IMG/VR virus record: IMGVR_UViG_3300004807_000026
Span: 1-58,581 of that record
Strand: one strand, 5' to 3'
Source of the DNA: a virus
Length of the DNA: 58,581 bases
Shown here: in pieces, positions 6,580-15,974 of the stretch
Position numbering within the stretch: the first letter of the stretch is position 1
How the letters are laid out: each line of letters begins with the position of its first letter
Notes under the pieces: generated by a model
Database searches by the model: none
Told to the model about the DNA's origin: nothing
What the model saw: only the letters and a program-made list of their open reading frames with translations
Translations under genes and position numbers: made by a program

Positions 6580-6726
6580 TTACTTCTTTTTGCGTGCTTT
6601 AGCCGCGGCCTTACGTTTGACGCTATAAGCTATAGCGACAGCTTGTCTTACAGGTTTGCCAGAATTAACTTCTGCCGCGACATTACGGGAAAAACAGTTC
6701 TGTGAGGTGCATTCTTTGAGTGGCAT
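6580..6726 (-). CDS. Small basic protein with the KPxxQAVAIA motif
   Basis: A 48-residue protein starting MPLKECTSQNCF, with the motif KPVRQAVAIAYSVKRKA and a Lys-rich end. Very short phage proteins with this helix-forming KP..QAVAIA signature are widespread in phage genomes and of unknown role. The ATG at 6726 is chosen over an upstream ATG at 6849 that would overlap the neighbouring gene heavily. Confidence 0.75.
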   Translation of the reverse strand: MPLKECTSQNCFSRNVAAEVNSGKPVRQAVAIAYSVKRKAAAKARKKK

Positions 6727-6769
6727 AAAATTATTCGGTGGAATCTTTCTCTTGTAGCGTATTCCAGAG

Positions 6770-6952
6770 TTAGTGTGAAGCAGCCATTTTTGGTTGGTTA
6801 ATCTCGTGCCAAAGTTCAGCCATTTCAGCCATTTCTTCCATTGCTTCATCCTCTTCAGGAGTTAAGTCGTCGGTATGTATCGGAAGGTTCCTCATGGCAC
6901 GCGTATACGCGTCCAAGTCAGAAGCATTAGGTTGTAGTTTTTTAGGATTCAT
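6770..6952 (-). CDS. Small acidic protein
   Basis: A 60-residue protein with an acidic, Met-rich helix (EDEAMEEMAEMAEL). Its start overlaps the stop of the giant protein gene by one nt, so it is translated from the same late message. Unknown function; it may be a small virion or assembly factor. Confidence 0.65.
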   Translation of the reverse strand: MNPKKLQPNASDLDAYTRAMRNLPIHTDDLTPEEDEAMEEMAEMAELWHEINQPKMAASH

Positions 6953-9900
6953 TATTCGGTGTCTTCTTCGTCTTCGTCTTCGTATTCATCCTGAGGAGTT
7001 TCTTTCATCTCTTTGAATTTTTCAGAAGCCTCGGCATATGATAGCGGTTTTTTCCCTTCTGGGAAGAAAACATGGAAAATATCGTCAAAAGAAGATTTTT
7101 CTGCACCCACACTTCGTGTCCAACCTTGTTCTTCCCAGTTGTGTTTTTCAGCGAACCATAGAATTGCTTGGAGGTCATCAGGGTTCATACCGAGTTTCTT
7201 GGCTGCTCTGTCCATGACAATTTGTCCCAACGCAAAATCATCATTGTTCACTCCCGTCTCCGACCGCGGTTGAATTCGGAATGGTTTTCCGCTGCCTTCA
7301 TACAACAATTGACGAAGGAATCTTGCAGCCCACACGTCAATTGTGGCCTGCACGGTACGACCTGAAAGGTTCCCGGCGAAATTCGGGGTCTTAGGCGCCT
7401 TCCTGTTGTCTAGCCACGTTCCCCCAAGAACCTTGAGGACTGAGTTGGAATTAGCATTAAATTTCTTCCCATTGCTACGCAGGGGAACCATGTCTGTGGC
7501 TGCAGCGGTTACTTTATATCTCCAACTCTTGGATTGTTTCTCTACCGGAGTAGTAACCAAGTCGTTCAAAATCTTAGCCTGCTTCAACAAGGCTTCTTGC
7601 TTTTTACCCGTGTAATTTTCTGCTTCTGCTGAGAATCGGTCGGCTTTTTGTTTGATCGTGTCCAAGTACCCACGATCTCTGATCAAATCGTGAATAGTTC
7701 CGTTCTCTTCTGCAGCTTTGTATTCGAGGTATTGCTTACGATTTTTTTCATATCGTCCGCTCAACCAACCTTCCAACGCGTCCATTGCCTGCAGGAAGTT
7801 CTCATTTACTGGCGTGCGAGCACTTGTAGCACCAAGAAGTTGAGACAACATCTCTCGTCCTTCTGACCCCAACGCGTTCAACAGGTTTTCTCTCATCCTG
7901 CTGTACCATCCTTTGCCTGCAGCAATCTCCGGATTCTGCATGACAACATTGACTTTATTTACAATTGAATTTGCAGCCGCATCGACAGCACCAGAATCGA
8001 TTGCCCGATTGATGGCTTTTTGCCCGGTAGGAGTGACGTCATACGCAAACCCAGCGTAATCGGGTTTAGTCGTGTCTTCTGGGCCTGCTCCCGAATAGTT
8101 AAGAATGTTGGGAGCTGATAGAAGTTTGTAATCTTCAATCTTTATTTTCAATTTGCCTTTAGACATAGCAGGAACCATCACGGGTTTTCCTCGCTTATCA
8201 AACACGGGGACTTCTTCAGTTCCTCCACCTTTTAATTTCTTCGTCTTTGTAGCCTGTACTGCTTCGACATACACGGGGGTAGTCTTTGAATCACCCGGAT
8301 CGAAAACAAACGCACCTACTTTTTCGTCGTATGGCAAACGAGCACTCCCCTCGGATTTTTCCTTGCCTAGTTCATCCATCAATTCGAGGACTGGAGCATC
8401 TACTTTTTTGTCTCCTGTTAGAACGTACCGGAGCGGCATTAGGGCAGCCTTTTGATCCGCGAACCTTTCCCACGTTTCGTGGTAGCCCGCATCTCCCTGC
8501 TTATATGGCTCTCCTGTTTCATCAAGTGTCTTGCGACCATAATTAAAAAATGAATTTTGTCCCCGGGTCTCAGTCGTCAGTGCCCAACGTGCGTATGGGT
8601 CATCGATTGTCCGTAGGTGCGTGTTCCATGCCCCCTCTTCCCCTGCAGCACCGAAGGTGTTGGCAAAGAGACCGTGTGCGACGGCATCGTGAACTGCTCT
8701 CAAAACGTCGTTGTACGTCATCGGATTCCCATCAGCGTCTACGCGTCCAGAATCTTTGAGGAGGGGATGGAACGAGAAATCAAAAGGTTTGCCTGTCTTT
8801 GGGTCTTTTGGGCCGAAGGACTCGGGCTCAGTTTTTAGTACGTAAAGCCTATTGTTATTTCGTATGTCCTGAATTACAGGTGCCGATTCTCCCGGAGGAT
8901 AAATTTTATCCAAGTCTTCGCTAGTACGGACATGGAATTTCATGCCGGGATCCCCTTCCCGGTCTTCGGTCAGAGCATCGTATTGCTTAAGCAGTTCTTC
9001 ATTGAGCCTATCGTACGCTTTTTTTACAAGGGGGTTCTTGTAGTCGTTCGTGGGGAGCATTCGGTCATAGACATCCGCGATCTCAGTCTGCTTCTGGACT
9101 TGTTTCGGGGTAATGTCGGAAGGTTCAAAATACGACCTTGCTCCCTCCTTAACTGCGGCAATGGGTCTACCTAGCAGGCGCGTAATGCGACTGTAGATAG
9201 TATTCTTTACTCCTCCGATTGGCTTGTCGCCCGCTTGAACACGAATTTGTGGGTCGGTGTAAGCGAAGGATCCGGGCTTGAGCTTTTCCGGATCACGGTA
9301 TGATCGGATTGCGGCAACCCCGAGTTCAGAAGTTCCAACATTGATGCCAGCGTTCTTGAGGGCTTCTTTGAATTTGTTGATTTTGTCTCTGAATGCTTCT
9401 CGTTCATCGTCTGTGTTATAGATTTCAATTTCGTTTTTGCCAACACTTAATGCACCTATGTCGGCTTTCTTGCGTGCTTTCTCTAATTGTGAATCTGTTG
9501 CTTTGGTGTAAGGAATCGAGACTACTTCGGTGTGCTGGAACCCATCGTCGTCCGTTCCACCAAGCATATCTTCACGTCCTGCGCCCATCTTGGTTTCAAG
9601 TAATTCAATCTGCTTAGTCTGCGCCGCAATGTCGATCATCCGGGCACGTGCTTTCTGTAGTTCTTCATCGTTCTTTGGTCTAACGATTACCTCGGAGGAA
9701 ATTTCTTTGCCTCCCTCAAATACTCCGCGGACGTGGCGGATCTCAAAATCGAGATCTTTCATATCTGCGAATGCGTGAGTTACAATGCTGCGGTTTAGTT
9801 CCTGCAGCCCTTTCCAATCCTTGTTGTCAATTAGCGCTTTGATCTCAGGGACATAATCAGTACTGGCAGTGAAGTTGAATTTTGCGACAGGCATGTTCTC

Positions 9901-12900
9901 AGGCTTTATTGCAGCCTTGGCGCGTTCTATCGCGTCGTTCAGATTCTTTGCTGGCTCCTCGGAGGGTTCCTGAACTTCCCGGGGCATGAAGTTGATGTTG
10001 CTTTGGTTCTCTAGCCATTTCTCCACTTTAGAGACAGCATCAGCCATATCCTTTGGAGATGGGTTTTTTGGAACTTCTACCCAATAATCATTTTTCCCAA
10101 ATTCCAATTCCCTAAATGGTGATGGATCGTGATTTCGGATGGATATTTTATAGGTTTCAACATCATCTGGATCTCCTTCTTCGTCGCGTGACAGGATGTG
10201 ATCAACGCGATAATAAATGCTGTCATTTGCTGTGTCTCTTACTTCTTTTAACACCATATCGGAAGGAATATGTATCTCTTCCATTATTTCACTTCTTGCG
10301 TCTCGCTGAAGATTATGCTGATCACTTGATGGAGCAGATTCAACATAATGCCTTGCTTGACGCATGGCATCTTCTAAAGTTTCGTGGTCATAAAACATCC
10401 CATCTTCTCCCTTGGAGACATCAAATAAACCATCATCGTTTTTTGTTATAATTGATTCTCTTTCATTTTTAGGAGAAGATACAACCCAAAGTGCATTATT
10501 AATTACATCTCCATCAGCATCTTTTTCGGGAGGTTGATGATAAACAACAGAAGATCCTTTAGAAGATTGGCTTTTGATAAGATCATCATATTTTCTTACT
10601 AAATCATTCCTTGTTTTTTGTTCATTAGTATATTCCTCATCAGCAGGCATGAACCTGATGTCGTTGCTCTTTGGATTAAAGCGTTGTGATAGAGGGATCA
10701 GGTTGCCGTCTTTGTCGTAGGTTGCCGCAGGATAATAAAGTTTACCTTGTTTTGATTTTGCGGAAAGTGTGTCAAATTTATAAATGCCAGCAATCCACTT
10801 TTCTGGTATATTTCCTTCATATCGTATACCACTTCTTACTTCATAAGAGATGTTGAAATTTCCATCCCAATACATTTTTTTAATTTCCTCTATTGGAATT
10901 TCAATATGAACTATTACGTCTTTTTCGTTATTTGACCCCATTACTCCTTCTTGAGCTTTTGGAATTTCGTCAGGTTCAAGGAAAATATATATAGATTCGG
11001 GGCGTAAATTTGCATCACCTCCTGCATTTCCTGTTTGAAAAGCCTTAAGGCCATTTTCTTGAATTTTTATAGGGTCGTATGAAGTTAAGTGGTAAGCATC
11101 TAACGAACTAACTCCTTTTTGTTTAAGTTGCTTGGCATATTGTCCCAAAACTTTGGTTGCTTGTTTATCTCTAGGTCTAGCCCCATCAATTGTTTGCAAC
11201 AAATCTTCAATTTGATTTTCCGAGAGCTTTGGAGAAGGAGGTATTCCATACCCAGCCTTCTTCGCCGCCTCATCCACTAGCCTCTGCGCCTCCTTGGTAT
11301 CGCCTGACTCAATAGCCTTTGCGTGCGCGTCGTCCATCTCTTGAACTTCCCGGGGCATAAAGACGGTCGAAGGATTTTTCAAACGGTTTACTTCACGACG
11401 TATTGTTGAGATATTGGCTACCCTACTACCCCCCGAAGCGCCAGCGATATGCTTTGCAATTTCACCCAACGTGTGCCCGGGCAATCGTTCAGTCAATGCC
11501 ATCACGTCTGCGTTGTGCATGGTACGCAGTCCGTTCAAGATGTTCTCAGGAGAAAGTTTATTCGCGTTAATAAATTCTAGCGCCTTGTTCCGGTCATCCT
11601 TCGACAACTGCGGAAGTTCTTGTACCTCCCGAGGCATCAAATTTTCGTACACGCGTCCCGCGTTCATCTTGTAGTCACGTTCGGGTGTGTGTGCCATGTC
11701 TGCGATAGCGTCAAGTCGGAATGAGCGCCAAAGAGTATCGACGTCACCGGGCTTGCTACCGCGTTTTAGTGGATCTTTTGGAGTTGTCTCAAATGGACGA
11801 TTAGCAAGGTTCATCATGTCGTTGAACTTGCGTTGCTTCATCACTGCCAAGTCGGTCTTCTCAGTCGGGTGCTCAGGATCCAGACCCATCCAACCGGGTT
11901 TGTTCTCGTGCGTATTCTTCAAATACGTGTTGCGGAACTCGTCCATGAAATCTTCCGTAGATCCTCCCCAAGCAGCATACCACCCCGGCATCAGACGTTT
12001 GCGAGTCTTTACTTTTCGATAAAGGGCACCAAGTGAAATAGAACGGTTGTAAAAATTTCCCACTTTAGAAAGTCCCCATCCGATAGGCGCGATTCCATAG
12101 ATTTCGCTGCGGCGTCCCTTGTATTTCTTACCTTGTAAACGTGGGGCATAGTCAATGTCGTACGTGCTACCGTCATTACGTGCCATTGCATCATTGAACT
12201 CAAAAATCTTTTTCTTAATCGAGAGGGGCAGGATGTTTTCTGGAATGTCTTTGATTGCCTGTATTTGTTTCGGCGACATAATTCCCGAGAGAGATTCACC
12301 ATCCGCTGACACCGGAATTAGTCCGACACCTGAGTAACGATCATCGGTCTCTAATGCCTTACGTATTGCTTCAGCGCGGTCATCCGATAACTTGTTGATG
12401 GTCTTGTCGTCATTCCGAATCGGCGTTTTGCCGTCTGGTTCATAAATGAAATCACGCTTTACAGTGACTGTTCCTCCGAGTGGTACTCCCATGCCAGCGG
12501 ATTCGTGCAATTGACCATACCCATCAACCTTTTTGATTGTGTTGGTGGTCTCATCGTGTGTCCACGTTCCCTCCGCGGCATTTTCAGGTAAAGGCACCGG
12601 ACGCCCCACAAGACGACCGTTCTTGTCCCGGATCTCCGCCACAAACTGAGTCTTAAACTCGCCCCCGTTGAGCGAGTAACGACGCCGCATCACAGGATCC
12701 GTACGAAGTACCTTTTCTGGCAAATCGTGTCCCTTTGTTGCCTCGGTAGCGTCCGCAAAGCGTCCATTCTGCTTCGCCAGTGCTGCCAGTGCCGCACGGT
12801 TTGCTGCAACGATTTCAGGACTAAAGGTAGCTCCCAATAATTCGCTATGTATCGGTTTTGCCCCCATCCCTGTAAGGCTACGCAAGGATGCCGTTAGCAT

Positions 12901-15900
12901 GTTGGAGTCCCGGCGCTGAGTTAACCAATCATCGATAGCCGAGTTGTTTTTTTTGAGCTTTCCTAGTCCTTGTCTGAGGTTACCCGCGTTGAGTTCCGCG
13001 ATATATTCCTCCTTCATGTAGTCAACGACTTTCTGTCGATCTATCGTGTTGTTCTTCTCGTCCCAAAGACCGTTGTCCCGGGCAAACTGGATCTTCTGAT
13101 CCATGCTGTCGCCTTTTAGGTACTCATCGAAGTACGACTTTACAAGGTCGTCATCAGAAAATTGTCCCTTAGTCTCAGCGAGTATGTTTCCGGAAAGATC
13201 GCGTTCCTGATGGTCAAACATCAATTTCTCAGCTTGCTCGTTGAGTTTGCGGAACTCGGGGATGTTGGATAAACCGTGTCCGCCACCTTCGTGACGTAAA
13301 GCCTGTGTTGGGGACTCGCCGAATAGTGTCTGCCTGCGCCTGATGTTGTCGGCATTGACGATGAACTCTCCATTATCTTTATTAAAGCGACCGGGACGCC
13401 GGGCTTCCATCTTCATGTCGATGTCAGAACGTCCCAAGTTGTTATTTATGTTCTCTTGTTTTAGTTTTTCAAAAATTTGCTGAGTCGTAAGTACCTCCAT
13501 CTTAATTCTGCCCTGACCCGAACGTGATCCGTTCGCGAGTGCATGGATGTCGGCATAAGTAGACCTGAAGTTCCTCCCGTACTCGTTTCGGGTTTGTACA
13601 TTTGCGCGTAGTACGTCTTTTTGAATCGCTTGAGCAATTTTCAATGCTTGTTGCGCTGCCGTTATTTTCTCTTGATCCCCAGAATCCATCGCATCGGATA
13701 ATTTGGCCTGCATGGTCAAGGTGAACATCTTTGCCCGGTCAACTGCGTGGCTGAAGTCGGATATGTTTGCGATGTTTGCTTTGGTTGCGTCGCTGGCACT
13801 ATTAACTGCGTGATAGATTTCTATGTCACGTTTGGCTCGGTCATCTATTGACTCGCTCATAGGCGTCTCATGCAATCCCTTGAATGCTCCGCCCATCACG
13901 TGAAATCCAATACCGTTCTCAATGCCACTTAATACCGACTGATAATATCCCTTTGGGTCGTCCGAATTGAGTGTGGACGTGACGAGATTCAATAATCCCA
14001 AATCCACCCCAGCCTTTACAGCAGGCGCGATATTTTTGACCAAGTAATCGGCATTCTCTCCACGCTTTCCACCTAAGAAAAATTTAGTGGCAGCACTGGA
14101 TTCAGGACGCATGCCCGCGGTTTCCAATAACCCGCCTTCTCCCGCGGCGATTGCTTGTCTAGCTTCATCAATGCTACGCAGCATCCCGGGGACATGGGCG
14201 AGAGTTGCCGTCAGAGCAAGTCCGCCTAAAATTCCTTCTTTAGGAGCCTCTGGGTTGAGCATCTCCCCAACAACTCCGCCACCTGTAGCGAGTCCGGTAA
14301 GTTGTAGTGCCGACTTTGTAACGGGTTTCCATTTTTCAGGTACTGAATCCCACAAGGCTTTACCTTTTTCAGCTAAATTTTGTTGTGCCTGTTCGACCGT
14401 TTTTCCGGTGGTGCCAACAAAAGAAGGCTTTGCTGCTTGTTGAGTTTTCTTTTCCGCAGCCAACGCTAGACGCGCTTGCTTGGCAGTCAAATAAGCGTTC
14501 ACAGCTTCGTCGGACATCCCGATAAGTTCTGCTGCACCCGCGGCTTTCTTAGCCAGACCAATCGCACCCAAAGCGAATCCTGCTGGGCCTTGCGCTACCG
14601 GGCCGAGTGCCAAGGCACCAAAATCTTCCATTGCCTGATCGTGCTCCTTGTTCCACTTAACTGCTAATTCGTGGCTACTCGTGTCGGCATTCCTGTGGGC
14701 GATATTGTCAAGTGCAACATTCGCCTGCTCATCGGTCATGCCATGAATTGCTCCGTAGACAGACGCGCTAGGTAGTAAGCTGCGCTCACGCTGCACCATG
14801 ATGTCTTGACCGAACGGTGAGTACATCCACTGCGACCACGGGGAAATTTGCTGTTCTCCCTGACGGGCTCTCCAATCTTTTGCGCTATCTTCAGCCTCGG
14901 ATGTCATGCGCTGATGCCAGTGCTGACGTTCTAGTTGAGTGTCTCCGCTGACCATCCGGTTTATGTGATCAAGTGCAGCCAAGCTACCTGATTTAGGTTC
15001 CTTAGCCAAAAGTGCTATCTGTGTTACGAGTGACAGTATTGGATTTGCCCCTCGTCCCCCGGCTACAATGTCAGCGACCTCTTTGTTTTTTTGAAAATCA
15101 GATTGTCCGATAAATTTTTTGCCCATGCGCCACGCTTCAGTGCCTCCTTTTGCAATGGCTCCCAGCATGTTGCGCTCATCTGCCTGCGCCTGCTCAATCA
15201 TCTTTTTATCGTTATCTGACCGATAAATTGGATTGCCATTTGCGTCGTTGACTATTGTTGCGCGACCTGACATCAAAGCATTTATTTCATGCATCCCAAA
15301 ATTTGCCCCACCAATTATTGAATTAAATAAACCAGTGGCAGCAGCCCCCGTAAGATCTTCAGCGTCTTTAGCTGAGAACGGAGCCTCTTGCCTGTGCAAG
15401 AGATACTGCGTGTCTTGTTCTTTCGGTGACATCAATGGGTATGTCCATTGATACCCGCGGCTTATGAGTTGCTTCTTCTGAGTGTCGTCAAGACTGCTGA
15501 TTATTTTTTTAACTTTAGTGGGATCCGTATTATACGGGCCGACTTTATCCAACTCCTTGATGGCTTCGTTGACCATGTCGGATTTTGTGTCTGGCTTGCG
15601 AAGATCTTTTTCAAGGTCGGGGACTTGTAATGTTCCCGGCTGAGCAGCAGGCTGAGTAGTGGGAATGTTTTCTCCAACATAGGGAAGTCTGCCGAGGTTT
15701 TTAACATCCTGTAGAGAATACTTGGATAAACCCTGTGTTTCCGCGGAACTGGAAGCTATGTCGGCAGTAACTTCGGGTATTTTGCTGACGCTTTCAGTAG
15801 CCGACTTGGTTATCTCCTGCTTGGGAGTAATTGCGATGTCTTTACGGAGATCCTTATCGATATCGGGGACAGGCAGGTAGTTGTTTTGCGTCGCGGATAC

Positions 15901-15972
15901 GTCTTTCCTGAGATCTTTATCAACGTCAGGAACTGGCAACGCAGCGGACTGCGATTGGTCGTTATCGGCCAT
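6952..15972 (-). CDS. Giant polyvalent / internal virion protein (3006 aa)
   Basis: A 3006-residue multidomain protein, the largest gene here and last of the internal-virion cluster, so probably packaged and ejected with the DNA. Residues 1-125 hold three copies of VPDxDKDLRK. Hydrophobic Ala/Gly-rich stretches lie at about 450-600 and 650-700. A HEGGGHG motif (894-900) looks like a zincin site with one extra Gly. Residues 1625-1770 (YHLTSYDP, ENGLKAF, SIYIFLEPDE) resemble the ADP-ribosyltransferase-like modules of polyvalent proteins. About 2370-2520 contains TYNDVLRAVHD, then TTETRGQNSFFNYG and FADQKAALMP, a module common in such phage proteins. The last 170 residues carry another conserved-looking phage module and an acidic tail. 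Linkers MPREVQE occur at 1446, 1539 and 1996, with FMPADEE at 1774. Enzyme activities are inferred. Confidence 0.8.
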   Translation of the reverse strand: MADNDQSQSAALPVPDVDKDLRKDVSATQNNYLPVPDIDKDLRKDIAITPKQEITKSATESVSKIPEVTADIASSSAETQGLSKYSLQDVKNLGRLPYVGENIPTTQPAAQPGTLQVPDLEKDLRKPDTKSDMVNEAIKELDKVGPYNTDPTKVKKIISSLDDTQKKQLISRGYQWTYPLMSPKEQDTQYLLHRQEAPFSAKDAEDLTGAAATGLFNSIIGGANFGMHEINALMSGRATIVNDANGNPIYRSDNDKKMIEQAQADERNMLGAIAKGGTEAWRMGKKFIGQSDFQKNKEVADIVAGGRGANPILSLVTQIALLAKEPKSGSLAALDHINRMVSGDTQLERQHWHQRMTSEAEDSAKDWRARQGEQQISPWSQWMYSPFGQDIMVQRERSLLPSASVYGAIHGMTDEQANVALDNIAHRNADTSSHELAVKWNKEHDQAMEDFGALALGPVAQGPAGFALGAIGLAKKAAGAAELIGMSDEAVNAYLTAKQARLALAAEKKTQQAAKPSFVGTTGKTVEQAQQNLAEKGKALWDSVPEKWKPVTKSALQLTGLATGGGVVGEMLNPEAPKEGILGGLALTATLAHVPGMLRSIDEARQAIAAGEGGLLETAGMRPESSAATKFFLGGKRGENADYLVKNIAPAVKAGVDLGLLNLVTSTLNSDDPKGYYQSVLSGIENGIGFHVMGGAFKGLHETPMSESIDDRAKRDIEIYHAVNSASDATKANIANISDFSHAVDRAKMFTLTMQAKLSDAMDSGDQEKITAAQQALKIAQAIQKDVLRANVQTRNEYGRNFRSTYADIHALANGSRSGQGRIKMEVLTTQQIFEKLKQENINNNLGRSDIDMKMEARRPGRFNKDNGEFIVNADNIRRRQTLFGESPTQALRHEGGGHGLSNIPEFRKLNEQAEKLMFDHQERDLSGNILAETKGQFSDDDLVKSYFDEYLKGDSMDQKIQFARDNGLWDEKNNTIDRQKVVDYMKEEYIAELNAGNLRQGLGKLKKNNSAIDDWLTQRRDSNMLTASLRSLTGMGAKPIHSELLGATFSPEIVAANRAALAALAKQNGRFADATEATKGHDLPEKVLRTDPVMRRRYSLNGGEFKTQFVAEIRDKNGRLVGRPVPLPENAAEGTWTHDETTNTIKKVDGYGQLHESAGMGVPLGGTVTVKRDFIYEPDGKTPIRNDDKTINKLSDDRAEAIRKALETDDRYSGVGLIPVSADGESLSGIMSPKQIQAIKDIPENILPLSIKKKIFEFNDAMARNDGSTYDIDYAPRLQGKKYKGRRSEIYGIAPIGWGLSKVGNFYNRSISLGALYRKVKTRKRLMPGWYAAWGGSTEDFMDEFRNTYLKNTHENKPGWMGLDPEHPTEKTDLAVMKQRKFNDMMNLANRPFETTPKDPLKRGSKPGDVDTLWRSFRLDAIADMAHTPERDYKMNAGRVYENLMPREVQELPQLSKDDRNKALEFINANKLSPENILNGLRTMHNADVMALTERLPGHTLGEIAKHIAGASGGSRVANISTIRREVNRLKNPSTVFMPREVQEMDDAHAKAIESGDTKEAQRLVDEAAKKAGYGIPPSPKLSENQIEDLLQTIDGARPRDKQATKVLGQYAKQLKQKGVSSLDAYHLTSYDPIKIQENGLKAFQTGNAGGDANLRPESIYIFLEPDEIPKAQEGVMGSNNEKDVIVHIEIPIEEIKKMYWDGNFNISYEVRSGIRYEGNIPEKWIAGIYKFDTLSAKSKQGKLYYPAATYDKDGNLIPLSQRFNPKSNDIRFMPADEEYTNEQKTRNDLVRKYDDLIKSQSSKGSSVVYHQPPEKDADGDVINNALWVVSSPKNERESIITKNDDGLFDVSKGEDGMFYDHETLEDAMRQARHYVESAPSSDQHNLQRDARSEIMEEIHIPSDMVLKEVRDTANDSIYYRVDHILSRDEEGDPDDVETYKISIRNHDPSPFRELEFGKNDYWVEVPKNPSPKDMADAVSKVEKWLENQSNINFMPREVQEPSEEPAKNLNDAIERAKAAIKPENMPVAKFNFTASTDYVPEIKALIDNKDWKGLQELNRSIVTHAFADMKDLDFEIRHVRGVFEGGKEISSEVIVRPKNDEELQKARARMIDIAAQTKQIELLETKMGAGREDMLGGTDDDGFQHTEVVSIPYTKATDSQLEKARKKADIGALSVGKNEIEIYNTDDEREAFRDKINKFKEALKNAGINVGTSELGVAAIRSYRDPEKLKPGSFAYTDPQIRVQAGDKPIGGVKNTIYSRITRLLGRPIAAVKEGARSYFEPSDITPKQVQKQTEIADVYDRMLPTNDYKNPLVKKAYDRLNEELLKQYDALTEDREGDPGMKFHVRTSEDLDKIYPPGESAPVIQDIRNNNRLYVLKTEPESFGPKDPKTGKPFDFSFHPLLKDSGRVDADGNPMTYNDVLRAVHDAVAHGLFANTFGAAGEEGAWNTHLRTIDDPYARWALTTETRGQNSFFNYGRKTLDETGEPYKQGDAGYHETWERFADQKAALMPLRYVLTGDKKVDAPVLELMDELGKEKSEGSARLPYDEKVGAFVFDPGDSKTTPVYVEAVQATKTKKLKGGGTEEVPVFDKRGKPVMVPAMSKGKLKIKIEDYKLLSAPNILNYSGAGPEDTTKPDYAGFAYDVTPTGQKAINRAIDSGAVDAAANSIVNKVNVVMQNPEIAAGKGWYSRMRENLLNALGSEGREMLSQLLGATSARTPVNENFLQAMDALEGWLSGRYEKNRKQYLEYKAAEENGTIHDLIRDRGYLDTIKQKADRFSAEAENYTGKKQEALLKQAKILNDLVTTPVEKQSKSWRYKVTAAATDMVPLRSNGKKFNANSNSVLKVLGGTWLDNRKAPKTPNFAGNLSGRTVQATIDVWAARFLRQLLYEGSGKPFRIQPRSETGVNNDDFALGQIVMDRAAKKLGMNPDDLQAILWFAEKHNWEEQGWTRSVGAEKSSFDDIFHVFFPEGKKPLSYAEASEKFKEMKETPQDEYEDEDEEDTE

Positions 15973-15974
15973 GA

